Assembly: GCF_009377195.2 (NCBI RefSeq)
Contig: NZ_VJXX01000004.1
Coordinates: 124,001 to 188,000 of the forward strand
Source of the DNA: Arthrobacter bussei
Lineage (GTDB): Bacteria; Actinomycetota; Actinomycetes; Actinomycetales; Micrococcaceae
Direction of reading: 5' to 3'
DNA: 64,000 nt
The notes below the pieces were generated by a model that ran no database searches, was not told the DNA's origin, and worked only from the letters and a program-made list of their open reading frames with translations. This document shows positions 1 to 7,595 of this stretch, in pieces (within the stretch, counting starts at the first letter, position 1; each line of letters begins with the position of its first letter). The translations under genes and the position numbers were made by a program.

Positions 1-213
1 GACGTCGGCGCCAAGTACGAGATCTACACGATCATCAACCGCCTCGCCGCAGAGGGGAAGGCCGTCATCGTGATCTCCTCCGAGCTGCCCGAGCTGCTCG
101 GCATCTGCGACCGCATCTACACCCTCGCCGAAGGCCGCATCACCGCGGAAGTGCCCATCGGGCAGGCGACCCCCGAACTCCTCATGCAGTACATGACCAA
201 GGAAAAGGACTGA
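1..213 (+). CDS. mmsA: Sugar ABC transporter ATP-binding protein, C-terminal fragment (MmsA/GguA type)
   Basis: This is the last 70 codons of a gene that begins before the window. The visible part reads [16 protein letters not shown], then [19 protein letters not shown] and a C-terminus ending in QYMTKEKD. That matches the second ATPase domain of duplicated sugar importers (MmsA/XylG/RbsA class): the D-loop region and the switch region, where SSELPE replaces the usual H-loop histidine, as is normal in this class. It would energise uptake of monosaccharides at the inner face of the membrane. The permease gene follows after 4 bases, so the two are co-transcribed. Walker A, Walker B and the signature motif lie upstream of the window and cannot be checked. 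Confidence 0.9.
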   Translation, partial: DVGAKYEIYTIINRLAAEGKAVIVISSELPELLGICDRIYTLAEGRITAEVPIGQATPELLMQYMTKEKD

Positions 214-217
214 CTCC

Positions 218-1453
218 ATGGCTACCACCGTCAAGGACCCCGCGGTGACCGCGCCGCCGCCTCCCGTGAAGCACGGGCTGGCCTTCCTCACGAGCCGGCT
301 GCGGCAGATCGGCATCTTCGTCGCCCTCATCGTCATCGTCGCACTGTTCCAGGTGCTGACCGGCGGCGCGCTGCTGATGCCGGACAACGTCTCGAACATC
401 ATCGTCCAGAACAGCTACATCCTGCTCCTGGCCATCGGCATGGTCATGATCATCGTCGCCGGGCACATCGACCTGTCCGTCGGATCGGTGGCCGCCTTCG
501 TCGGTGCCATGTCCGGGATCATGGTGCAGGACTGGTCCTTCCCCTGGTGGCTGGCCTTCATCGTCTCCCTCGTCATCGGCGGTCTCGTCGGCGCCTGGCA
601 GGGTTTCTGGGTGGCCTACGTCGGCATCCCGGCCTTCATCGTGACCCTCGCGGGCATGCTCGTCTTCCGCGGTCTCACGCAGATCGTCCTGGAGAACCAG
701 CGCATCACCGGCTTCCCCGAGGAGTACCGCCAGCTCGGTGGGGGCTTCCTGTTCCCCGGCCTCTTCCCGGCGGAGACCAACATCCTCGACTGGACCACGG
801 TGGGCCTCGGCGTGATCGCCGTCGTCCTGCTCGTGGTCAGCCAGCTCCGGGGGCGGGCCACGCGCGCCCGCCTCGCGCTCGAGGACGAGCCCGCGGCGTG
901 GTTCTTCACCAAGCTGGCGTTCATCGCCGTCCTCATCCTGGGCCTGACCTACCTGCTGGCCGGTTCCCGCAGCGGGACGCCGATCGTGCTGGTGGTGCTC
1001 GGGATCCTGATCGTCGCCTACAGCCTCGTGATGAGCAACAGCGTGTTCGGTCGCCACGTCTACGCCCGCGGTGGCAATCTCCAGGCGGCCCAGCTCTCCG
1101 GCGTCAACACCAAGCGCATCGACTTCATGCTCTTCGTCAACATGGGCGTGCTCGCGGCACTGGCGGGACTGATCTTCACCGGCCGGCTCAACTCCGCTGG
1201 CCCGGGTGCGGGAAACCTCTTCGAGCTCGACGCCATCGCGGCGGCGTTCATCGGCGGGGCGGCCGTGACGGGCGGGGTGGGAACAGTCATCGGAGCCATC
1301 ACCGGCGGCCTCATCATGGGCGTGCTCAACAACGGCATGTCCCTGCTGGGCGTCGGCATCGACTACCAGCAGTTCATCAAGGGCATGGTGCTCCTGCTCG
1401 CCGTCGGCTTCGACGTCTTCAACAAGCGCCGTGCGTCCAGCGCCCTGAAGTAG
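218..1453 (+). CDS. mmsB: Multiple-monosaccharide ABC transporter permease (MmsB/GguB)
   Basis: A 411-residue polytopic membrane protein of the ribose/xylose permease family (BPD_transp_2). It has about ten hydrophobic segments starting near residue 33. A conserved stretch at about residues 80-95 (AGHIDLSVGSVAAFVG) is typical of sugar permeases, and the late AAAFIGGAAVTGGVGTVIGA segment is the family's cytoplasmic coupling region. The length of about 400 fits the long MmsB/GguB/XylH branch better than the 320-residue RbsC branch. The start ATG follows a GGAAAAGG ribosome site at the end of the preceding ATPase gene. A strong terminator follows at 1518, so this is the last gene of the transporter operon. 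The exact sugar cannot be told from sequence; arabinose, galactose, xylose and glucose are all known for the family. Confidence 0.92.
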   Translation: MATTVKDPAVTAPPPPVKHGLAFLTSRLRQIGIFVALIVIVALFQVLTGGALLMPDNVSNIIVQNSYILLLAIGMVMIIVAGHIDLSVGSVAAFVGAMSGIMVQDWSFPWWLAFIVSLVIGGLVGAWQGFWVAYVGIPAFIVTLAGMLVFRGLTQIVLENQRITGFPEEYRQLGGGFLFPGLFPAETNILDWTTVGLGVIAVVLLVVSQLRGRATRARLALEDEPAAWFFTKLAFIAVLILGLTYLLAGSRSGTPIVLVVLGILIVAYSLVMSNSVFGRHVYARGGNLQAAQLSGVNTKRIDFMLFVNMGVLAALAGLIFTGRLNSAGPGAGNLFELDAIAAAFIGGAAVTGGVGTVIGAITGGLIMGVLNNGMSLLGVGIDYQQFIKGMVLLLAVGFDVFNKRRASSALK

Positions 1454-1517
1454 GCGGGAAAAAACCGGGAGAGGGCGTAACCTTCCCGTTCCGTCCGTCG
1501 ATTACCAGTATGTAAGC

Positions 1518-1566
1518 GCCGCACCGAGGCTTATCCCCCAACGGGCCTCGGTGCGGCCTTTTCTTT
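1518..1566 (+). terminator. Rho-independent terminator of the sugar ABC operon
   Basis: A perfect 13-bp stem (GCCGCACCGAGGC at 1518-1530 with its complement at 1545-1557) with a 14-base loop is followed by CTTTTCTTT. A second near-perfect stem (1568-1580 with about 1585-1596) follows directly and may act as a backup or as part of the leader of the sigma-factor gene. Confidence 0.85.
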
Positions 1567-1651
1567 GCCGCAGGCCTTCGAGGCCGAAGCCTGCGGGTGG
1601 GGCAGAGCGGTTACGATGGTGTCGCCGCCCCGCCTGAACAAGGAATAGACC

Positions 1652-2206
1652 GTGGTCACACCGCTGCCTGAGGATGCGCTCACCCGCGCTCAAGCAGGCG
1701 AACCCGCGGCCTTCTCCCTCCTCTACCAGGCGCTCGGTCCGGCCGTGCTGGGATACTTCGCGGGGCGCGGCTCCGAGGATCCGGAAGCCCTGACCCAGGA
1801 GGTGTTCCTCACGGTCTTCTCGAAGATCGACACGGTGGCAGGGGGGCTCTCCGGACTCCGGACCTTCACGTTCTCCGTCGCGCACGCGCGGTACGTGGAC
1901 GAGGTGCGGAGGAGGGCCCGGACGCCCGTGGTCGTCGGCTACGAGGTGGACGGTGACACGCGGCTGACGGACTCCGCCGAGACCGTGGCCCTCGGTCAGC
2001 TCGACCTCGGAGGTGCAGGAAGCATGCTCGCCCAGCTCAACGACGAGCAGCGCGATGTGCTCCTGCTCCGCATCGTCGCCGAACTGCCGATCGAACAGGT
2101 GGCCGAGATCCTGGGGAGATCGGCGGGATCGGTCAAGCAGTTGCAGCGGCGGGGACTGCTCAAGCTGAAGGAACTCGTACAACCCAACGAATCGGACGCG
2201 CTATGA
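1652..2206 (+). CDS. ECF-type RNA polymerase sigma factor
   Basis: A 184-residue sigma-70-family protein of extracytoplasmic-function size. Region 2 spans about residues 20-90: AFSLLYQALGPAVLGYF, a -10-recognition helix ending in FTFSVAHARYVDEVRR. Region 4 spans about 125-175: LNDEQRDVLLLRIVAELPIEQVAEILGRSAGSVKQLQRRGLLKLKEL, with the expected helix-turn-helix. It starts with GTG (VTPLPEDAL) about 8 bases after AAGGAA. The next gene begins inside its stop codon (ATGA, 2203-2206), so translation is coupled. By family habit the partner should be an anti-sigma or sensor, but the partner here carries no recognisable zinc anti-sigma motif. The promoter set it controls is unknown. Confidence 0.85.
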   Translation: MVTPLPEDALTRAQAGEPAAFSLLYQALGPAVLGYFAGRGSEDPEALTQEVFLTVFSKIDTVAGGLSGLRTFTFSVAHARYVDEVRRRARTPVVVGYEVDGDTRLTDSAETVALGQLDLGGAGSMLAQLNDEQRDVLLLRIVAELPIEQVAEILGRSAGSVKQLQRRGLLKLKELVQPNESDAL

Positions 2207-3750
2207 CTGGTCATGACACCCCGTCGCCGGACCCCGTGCTGCACCTCCTCCAGGAGTCCGGCATCCCCGAGGACCCGGCCCTCGTCCGCGCCGTCGGGAT
2301 CGTCCGGGACCTCGCCACCGGCCCCGCGCCCGATGCGTCCGCGGCTCTGGCGCAGCTCATGGCCGACGGCGGCCGGGCAGGGCAGGGCCGGCGCCACAAG
2401 CGCCGCATCACCTTCATCGGCGGTGCACTCGCCGTCTCGATGGGAGTCGGGATGTCCGGCGTCGCCGCGGGCACGCTCCACTTCCCCCAGGGGATCGGTG
2501 ACGCCGTCGAGTCGATCACCCGCTTCTCCATCCGGGACAGCGCTGACCGCGCCGAGCGCGGCCATGCTCCGCTGGTCGAGGCCGGCGCCGGCAGGGCACC
2601 GTCCGGCCCGGCTCCCGGAGCGTCCCTGACGGGTCCGGCCGCACCACTGCCGGCACCTGCCGCGGACCCGGCCCCCGGTGGTCCTGCGGCCGAGCCGGGA
2701 GCGGGTGCCGCCCTGTCCGGCGGAGCGCCCGCCCCACGTGACAGGGCTCCCGGTGCATCCTCCGGCGGTGCCGGCGCTCCGACGAGCGTGCCCGCTTCGG
2801 CGTCGGGTGCTGTTCCCGCCGCGGCGTCGGTTCCCGCCGTGCGGTCCGTCGTGGCTCCGGCCCCGATGCCGATCACGTCTGCGCCGACCGCCACCTTGTC
2901 GGGCAGCCCGACGACGGAGAGCGTGCACGGCGTACCCGGCGCACGGGCGCCCGTGCCCGCACCCGGCCCCGGCACGACCAGCGCGCCGGGCCTGTCACCG
3001 GGCGTCCCCGGTTCCCGGCAGGAGCGATCGACGCCGGGTACGGGCAAGGCCATGCCCGACGTCCCGGCCGGGCCCCGGGACACGAACGCCGGAACGAAGG
3101 CTGTCCGCGACCAGGCCGGGCACCTCGGCGATCCCGGGCTCCGCAGGTCCACGCACCCGGTCCATGCCGATGGTGCTCCAGTGTCGCCGCACACCACGCC
3201 GACGCTCGGCCCGCAGGCCCGCTTCCTGCGGATGGCGCCCGTCGAGCCATGGGACGAGCTGGTCCCGTCCTCCCCGCTGCGGGAGGAGGATCAGTGGCTG
3301 TACACGCTCGTCGCCGACCCTGGTGTCGATGACGGGACCTGGTGGAGCCTCACCGCGGACGCCCCGGTGCCGGTCGGCCCGGTTACCGCGCCGGAGGAGC
3401 CCCCGGTGCGCGACGGGACACTCCATGACGTTCCCGTCGACGGGCCCGTGCCTGCCGTGCCTGCCGTGCCTGCCGTGCCCGACACTCAGGTCGGTGCTTC
3501 AGCGGGGGTCGCCCCGGCCGGGAACACGGGTGGAGCGGTACCCGTCGATGACGCGGCTCCCGGTCCGGTCGGCCCTGTGGCTGCGCAGGACGACGGATCA
3601 GTGGACGCAGCGATCATGGCGCCGGACGCGGGGACATCCGGGTCCGGTTCCGTGTCGACCTCCGACGGCGACGCGGGCGACGGCGACGGAGCCCCGGTCG
3701 ACGCAGGCGACACTCCGGCGGAGGACAACGCCGCAGCGCCGGCCGGTTAG
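2203..3750 (+). CDS. Pro/Ala-rich single-pass membrane protein coupled to the ECF sigma factor
   Basis: A 515-residue protein of unrecognised family. Residues 1-68 are a soluble, presumably cytoplasmic domain (LLQESGIPEDPALVRAVGIV) ending in the basic stretch GRRHKRR. One membrane segment follows at about 69-90. The remaining 420 or so residues are very rich in Pro, Ala, Gly and Ser, of low complexity, and probably lie outside the membrane; they include short repeats such as three copies of VPA near residue 415. The 4-bp overlap with the sigma gene and the layout (short inner domain, one membrane helix, long outer tail) suggest an anti-sigma or sigma-regulating role; that is inference from position. 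Its stop codon overlaps the stop of the convergent gene at 3747. Confidence 0.75.
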   Translation: MTGHDTPSPDPVLHLLQESGIPEDPALVRAVGIVRDLATGPAPDASAALAQLMADGGRAGQGRRHKRRITFIGGALAVSMGVGMSGVAAGTLHFPQGIGDAVESITRFSIRDSADRAERGHAPLVEAGAGRAPSGPAPGASLTGPAAPLPAPAADPAPGGPAAEPGAGAALSGGAPAPRDRAPGASSGGAGAPTSVPASASGAVPAAASVPAVRSVVAPAPMPITSAPTATLSGSPTTESVHGVPGARAPVPAPGPGTTSAPGLSPGVPGSRQERSTPGTGKAMPDVPAGPRDTNAGTKAVRDQAGHLGDPGLRRSTHPVHADGAPVSPHTTPTLGPQARFLRMAPVEPWDELVPSSPLREEDQWLYTLVADPGVDDGTWWSLTADAPVPVGPVTAPEEPPVRDGTLHDVPVDGPVPAVPAVPAVPDTQVGASAGVAPAGNTGGAVPVDDAAPGPVGPVAAQDDGSVDAAIMAPDAGTSGSGSVSTSDGDAGDGDGAPVDAGDTPAEDNAAAPAG

Positions 3751-4250
3751 GACGTGATCTGCCGCTTCGAGGAGATGACCCCGGTGTTGAAGCCCGCCAG
3801 GTTCAGTCCACCGTGGAAGCGCGCGTGCTCGATCTTGATGCACCGGTCCATGACGACGTCCAGGCCTGCCGCCTCCGCGGAACGCGCCACGTCCTCGTGC
3901 CAGGAGCCGAGCTGCAGCCACAGCGTCTTCGCTCCGACGTCGAGGGTCTCCTCCAGGACGGTCGGCAGGTCGTCGTGCTTCCGGAACACGTCGACCACGT
4001 CGGGCACCTCGGGGAGATCCTTGAGCGAGGCGTAGGCGGGCTGCCCGAGGATCCGGCTCGCCACCGGATTGACGAAGTACAGGCGGTACGGCGAGGACGA
4101 CTGCAGGTAGGTCGCCACGAAGTAGGAGGCCCGGGACGGCTTGTCGGACGCACCGACGATCGCGACGGACCGGGCGCTCCGGAGCAGCGCGAGCCGCTCG
4201 GGGGCCGAGGGCCCCTCCCACGTGCGCGGTGCTGCTTCCGTGCCGCTCAT
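3747..4250 (-). CDS. CoA-binding (YccU-like) protein, third gene of the SAM-riboswitch operon
   Basis: A 167-residue protein with a CoA-binding Rossmann domain: SVAIVGASDKPSRASYFVATYL near residues 30-50, then YFVNP, LPEVPDVVDVFRKHDDLP and GAKTLWLQLG...DVVMDRCIKIEH. The family binds CoA or acyl-CoA in characterised members, but its cellular role is not known. The chosen ATG at 4250 overlaps the metY stop by 4 bp (ATGA), so it is the third gene of the sulfur operon. A shorter paralogue lies at 13631, beside the second SAM-riboswitch operon. The stop (TAA, 3747-3749) overlaps the stop of the convergent membrane-protein gene. Confidence 0.85.
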   Translation of the reverse strand: MSGTEAAPRTWEGPSAPERLALLRSARSVAIVGASDKPSRASYFVATYLQSSSPYRLYFVNPVASRILGQPAYASLKDLPEVPDVVDVFRKHDDLPTVLEETLDVGAKTLWLQLGSWHEDVARSAEAAGLDVVMDRCIKIEHARFHGGLNLAGFNTGVISSKRQITS

Positions 4251-5626
4251 GCTCCCACTCCCACTGCGCGCGTCGCCGACGCGTTGTCGTCGTTCCCGCC
4301 TGCCGCTTCCTGCGGGAGGTCGTCGAAGGCCTCGTCCGCGGCATCGACCGCGAGGGCGAGTGCCTGGTCGATGTCCCACAGGATGTCCTCCAGGTCCTCC
4401 AGACCCACGGAGATGCGGACGAGGTCCTCGGGAACGCCTGCCGCGAGCAGCTGTTCGGTGGAGAGCTGCTGGTGCGTCGTCGAGCCCGGGTGGATCACGA
4501 GGGTGCGGGAGTCGCCGACGTTCGCGAGGTGCGAGGCGAGCTGCAACGACTCGATGAACTTCTGGCCTGCCTTGCGCCCGCCCCGGATACCAAAGCTGAA
4601 CACGGACCCCGGCCCCTGCGGGAGGTACGTCCTCGCGCGCTCGTGGTGCGGGTGGGTGGGCAGGCCTGCGTAGTTGACGTACTCCACGCGAGGATCGGCC
4701 TGGAGCCACTGCGCCACGGCGAGGGCGTTCTCGAGGTGCTCGTCGAGGCGCTGGGCGAGCGTCTCGACGCCCTGCAGGAGCTGGAAGGCCGACGACGGCG
4801 AGAGCGACGGGCCGATGTCGCGGAGCTGCTCGGTGCGGAGCTTGGTGAGGAACCCGTACTCACCGAAGTTGGCCCACCACTGGATGTTGCCGTAGGAGGG
4901 CACCGGCTCGGTCATCATGGGGAACTTGCCGTTGCCCCAGTCGAACCGGCCGCTCTCGACGATCATGCCGCCGAGGGTGGTGCCGTGGCCACCGATGAAC
5001 TTGGTGGCGGAGTGGATGACGATGTCGGCGCCGTGCTCGATGGGCCGCACGAGGTACGGCGTGCTGAGGGTGGAGTCGACGATGAAGGGGATGCCGGCGT
5101 CGTGTGCGACCTGCGCGAGTCCCGCGAGATCGGAGATCTCACCCGACGGGTTCGCGATCACCTCGGCGTAGACGGCCTTCGTGTTCTCGCGGATGGCCGC
5201 TGCGTAGTCCGCCGGGTCGGTCCCCGGAACGAAGGTGGTCTCGATGCCGAAGCGGCGCAGCGTGACGTCGAGCTGGGTCACCGTCCCGCCGTACAGCTGG
5301 GAGGCGGCGACGATGTGGTCGCCCGCCTGGCACAGGGCCGCGAAGGTGATGAACTCGGCACTCATGCCCGACGCCGTCGCCACGGCGCCGATCCCGCCCT
5401 CGAGGGAGGCGATGCGCTCCTCGAAGGCCGCGACGGTGGGGTTGCCGATGCGCGAGTAGATGTTGCCGTACTTCTGCAGCGCGAAGAGGTTCGCGGCGTC
5501 GTTCGTGTCCTTGAACACGAAGGACGTGGTCTGGTAGATCGGCACGGCCCGCGCGCCGTGCGTGGCGTCGGGGGTTCCGCCGGCGTGCAGCGCACGCGTG
5601 CGGAAACCGAAGGAACGTTCTGCCAT
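4247..5626 (-). CDS. metY: O-acetylhomoserine sulfhydrylase (MetY), PLP enzyme
   Basis: A 459-residue PLP-dependent Cys/Met metabolism enzyme. It would condense O-acetylhomoserine with sulfide to give homocysteine in the cytoplasm. Seen: TRALHAGGTPD at the N-terminus; YSRIGNPTVAAFEERIASLEGG (about 57-78, PLP-phosphate contacts); IVDSTLSTPYLVRPIEHGADIVIHSATKFIGGHG with the Schiff-base lysine at about K209; and the late SVGLEDLEDILWDIDQAL segment. Length fits MetY (about 430-460) rather than MetB/MetC (about 390). The start is the ATG that overlaps the sfnG stop (TGATG). Upstream in-frame codons to 5914 were rejected because they overlap sfnG. It would use sulfide freed from sulfones and sulfonates by neighbouring systems. 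Confidence 0.93.
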   Translation of the reverse strand: MAERSFGFRTRALHAGGTPDATHGARAVPIYQTTSFVFKDTNDAANLFALQKYGNIYSRIGNPTVAAFEERIASLEGGIGAVATASGMSAEFITFAALCQAGDHIVAASQLYGGTVTQLDVTLRRFGIETTFVPGTDPADYAAAIRENTKAVYAEVIANPSGEISDLAGLAQVAHDAGIPFIVDSTLSTPYLVRPIEHGADIVIHSATKFIGGHGTTLGGMIVESGRFDWGNGKFPMMTEPVPSYGNIQWWANFGEYGFLTKLRTEQLRDIGPSLSPSSAFQLLQGVETLAQRLDEHLENALAVAQWLQADPRVEYVNYAGLPTHPHHERARTYLPQGPGSVFSFGIRGGRKAGQKFIESLQLASHLANVGDSRTLVIHPGSTTHQQLSTEQLLAAGVPEDLVRISVGLEDLEDILWDIDQALALAVDAADEAFDDLPQEAAGGNDDNASATRAVGVGA

Positions 5627-6792
5627 CAGACACCTGCCTTGCTGGGATGGGTTGCGGCGAGGGTCTCGTCCGGATCGAAGTCGACGCCGGCCCTGCGGGC
5701 CGCATCCGCCTCGAGCTCGCGCACGATCGGGAGGATGTCCGTACCGAAGGCGGCGACCTCCTCCTGGAAGTGCAGGTAGCAGGTCAGGAAGAGGTTGACG
5801 CCGATCTTCTTGTACTCGACGATCCGCTCGGCGATCTGCTCCGGCGTGCCGATCAGTTGCGTCCTGAAGCCGTCGTTGTACTGGACGAGGTCCTCGAAGG
5901 AGGAATCGGCCCACATGCCCTTGCCGTCCTTCGTGGAGGCGCCCGCTTCCTGCACGGCATCGCGGAAGCCCTCGACGGCGGGACGGTGGGCCTTGGCCAC
6001 GATCTCACGGAGCGTGTCACGGGCCTCCTTCTCGGAGTCGCGCGAGATGACGAAGCCGTTGAGTCCGTACCGGGGACGGCGCCCGGCGGCGGTCGCCGAG
6101 GCCTGCACCCCGGCGATGTTCTCCCGGAACCCGTCGAGGTCCTTCCCGTTCGAGAAGTACCAGTCGGCGACACGGCCGGCAGTGGCCTGCGCCGCCGTCG
6201 AGTTGCCGCCGAAGAAGACCTCCGGGTGCGGGCGGCCGGGGACGTCGACGGGTGGAGGGCTCAGCGTGAAGTCGGTGATGTCGTAGTACTTCCCCGACTG
6301 GCTGTAGCCCTGTTCGGTCCAGAGGCCCCTGAGCACGCGGATGAACTCCTCCGTGCGGACATAGCGCTCGTCGTGCTCGAGCCACTCGAGGCCGAAGTTC
6401 ACGAACTCGTCCTTCAGCCAGCCGGAGACGATGTTCACGGCCGCGCGGCCGTTCGAGATGTGGTCGGCCGTGATGATGAACTTGGCCAGCACCCCGGGGT
6501 GCCACATCCCGGGGTGGACGGCGGCGATCACCTTGAGTCTCTCGGTCGCTGCGAGGAGGGCGAGGGAGAAGCTCGTGGCCTCGTGCTGCTTGTCCGCGCC
6601 GTAGGAGGCGGCGTACCGCGTCTGCGAGAGGGCGTACTCGAAGCCGGCGTCCTCCGCGATCCGGGCGAGCTTGCGGTTGTAGTCGAAGTCCCAGCTGGTG
6701 CGCTGCTCGATGGTCGAGACCACCAGGCCTCCACTGACATTGGGGACCCAGTAGGCGAACTTCAGGGGAGTGGACAGGTCGGCGACGCTCAT
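5626..6792 (-). CDS. sfnG: FMN-dependent dimethylsulfone monooxygenase-like (SfnG) luciferase-family protein
   Basis: A 388-residue luciferase-like flavin monooxygenase. Family marks: LKFAYWVPNVSGGLVVSTIEQRTSWDFDYN at the N-terminus, then HPGMWHPGVLAKFIITADHISNGRAAVNIVSGW, EFIRVLRGLW and a C-terminal FLTCYLHFQEEVAAFG. These fit SfnG, which oxidises dimethyl sulfone to methanesulfinate, better than SsuD; substrate choice is inferred. Two ATG codons are possible. I chose 6792 (MSVADLS) because GGAGGA lies 5 bases before it; the earlier in-frame ATG at 6804 contains that ribosome site and lies within the riboswitch's last stem. It leads the operon sfnG-metY-CoA-binding protein. Confidence 0.88.
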   Translation of the reverse strand: MSVADLSTPLKFAYWVPNVSGGLVVSTIEQRTSWDFDYNRKLARIAEDAGFEYALSQTRYAASYGADKQHEATSFSLALLAATERLKVIAAVHPGMWHPGVLAKFIITADHISNGRAAVNIVSGWLKDEFVNFGLEWLEHDERYVRTEEFIRVLRGLWTEQGYSQSGKYYDITDFTLSPPPVDVPGRPHPEVFFGGNSTAAQATAGRVADWYFSNGKDLDGFRENIAGVQASATAAGRRPRYGLNGFVISRDSEKEARDTLREIVAKAHRPAVEGFRDAVQEAGASTKDGKGMWADSSFEDLVQYNDGFRTQLIGTPEQIAERIVEYKKIGVNLFLTCYLHFQEEVAAFGTDILPIVRELEADAARRAGVDFDPDETLAATHPSKAGV

Positions 6793-6800
6793 GACTTCCT

Positions 6801-6898
6801 CCATCGTTCTGGCAGTAGCACCCTACTGTCCCCGTGGTGGACGGGGGCCAGGGTTGCTGCGGCGTCAATGAGCCAGATCTCTCGGCCGCTCGGGATGG
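6801..6898 (-). promoter_or_regulatory. SAM-I (S-box) riboswitch upstream of sfnG-metY
   Basis: On the minus strand the leader opens with CCATCCCGAGCGGCCGAGAG, carries the core GACGCCGCAGCAACC, a hairpin (CCCCGT/ACGGGG) and GGGTGCTACTGCCAG, and closes with GATGG. The first and last five bases pair (CCATC 6898-6894 with GATGG 6805-6801) as the S-box P1. These parts match the SAM-I plan (GAGCGGCGGAGGGA, CCCGGCAACC, GGTGCTAATTCCAG). The 3' strand of P1 runs into the GGAGGA ribosome site of sfnG, so SAM binding should block translation directly; no terminator stem with a U-tract is seen. Confidence 0.9.
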
Positions 6899-6993
6899 TC
6901 AAGCACGAGTGTGACACCGGGGGCCAGACAATCCAAACAATGTGTCGCTCTGCGTGGTGCCGGATGTCAGGGCGGAGTCCTGGTCCGTACGCC

Positions 6994-6999
6994 TAGGGT
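6994..6999 (+). promoter_or_regulatory. -10 hexamer TAGGGT, apparent leaderless start
   Basis: TAGGGT ends exactly 6 bases before the ATG at 7006, and no ribosome site precedes that ATG. A transcript starting at the A of ATG would be leaderless, as is common in actinobacteria. The same spacing recurs at several other genes in the window. Confidence 0.55.
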
Positions 7000-7005
7000 T
7001 GGTGC

Positions 7006-7281
7006 ATGGATCACGGCGGAACCGAGGAGTGGAGGGCTGCGACGCGCGAGCAGGAGCGCCTCCTGTGGAACACCCTGTGCTGGGTCGGTGCCGTCCTCAC
7101 GCTCGTCCTGGCCGGCAGCATCGTGGCGGCATCGAGTACCGGCGGGACATCCGTCGGAGTGTGGTTCTTCGTGCAGCAGTGCGGCCTGCTGATCCTCAGC
7201 GCAACGGGGACCGTGCTCGCCTTCCGTCGATGGCGTTCCGCGGGATCGCGCCGGGAGCGGACGCCGCAGGGCGATCGGTGA
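7006..7281 (+). CDS. Small two-helix membrane protein
   Basis: A 91-residue protein of unrecognised family. A charged N-terminus (DHGGTEEWRAATREQERLLWN) leads into two membrane segments (about 24-46 and 51-73) and a basic tail (FRRWRSAGSRRER), consistent with both ends inside. It has no ribosome site but a well-placed -10 hexamer at 6994. It stands between the sfnG riboswitch, which it faces away from, and the c-di-AMP riboswitch. Codon use resembles its neighbours, which supports a real gene. Confidence 0.7.
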   Translation: MDHGGTEEWRAATREQERLLWNTLCWVGAVLTLVLAGSIVAASSTGGTSVGVWFFVQQCGLLILSATGTVLAFRRWRSAGSRRERTPQGDR

Positions 7282-7374
7282 CCGCCGGGCAGGGCAGGAT
7301 ACGCCCCGTTACAGAAATGTGACAAACGCTCGGAGCGCTGGGTACTCTCGTTCGGTGCTCCCGTCCACGTGGGG

Positions 7375-7590
7375 CGCTCCCGCACGGATTGCCGAGCCCT
7401 GCCGCCGATCGGGATACGTCCGCATACACCGAAGGCAGGGACGGGGGAACCATCAGTTCCACCGGACGCGCAGGATCCCTGCACGCGTCCTCGGGGTTAA
7501 GTCGCACCGCACCGCCCACCGGCGGTGCCCGCGGCCGGGTGACTCCCATCCGAACCCGACAGCTCACCCCGCAGGCATGGGAGAGGTATA
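7375..7590 (+). promoter_or_regulatory. c-di-AMP (ydaO/yuaA) riboswitch upstream of the NlpC/P60 gene
   Basis: The 314-base gap before the hydrolase gene holds the marks of a ydaO-type riboswitch: GCCGAGCCCTGCCG with its partner GGCAGGGACGGGGGAACCA, then CGGGTGACTCCCATCCGAA, CCCGACAGCTCACCCCGCAG and GGCATGGGAGAGG. The last segment overlaps the GAGAGG ribosome site (7581-7586). ATGGGAG (7577-7583) can pair with CTCCCAT (7543-7549), and its GGGAG part with CTCCC at 7377-7381. The 5' boundary is approximate. In actinobacteria this class commonly precedes cell-wall hydrolase genes such as rpf and NlpC/P60 genes. Confidence 0.88.
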
Positions 7591-7595
7591 GAACC

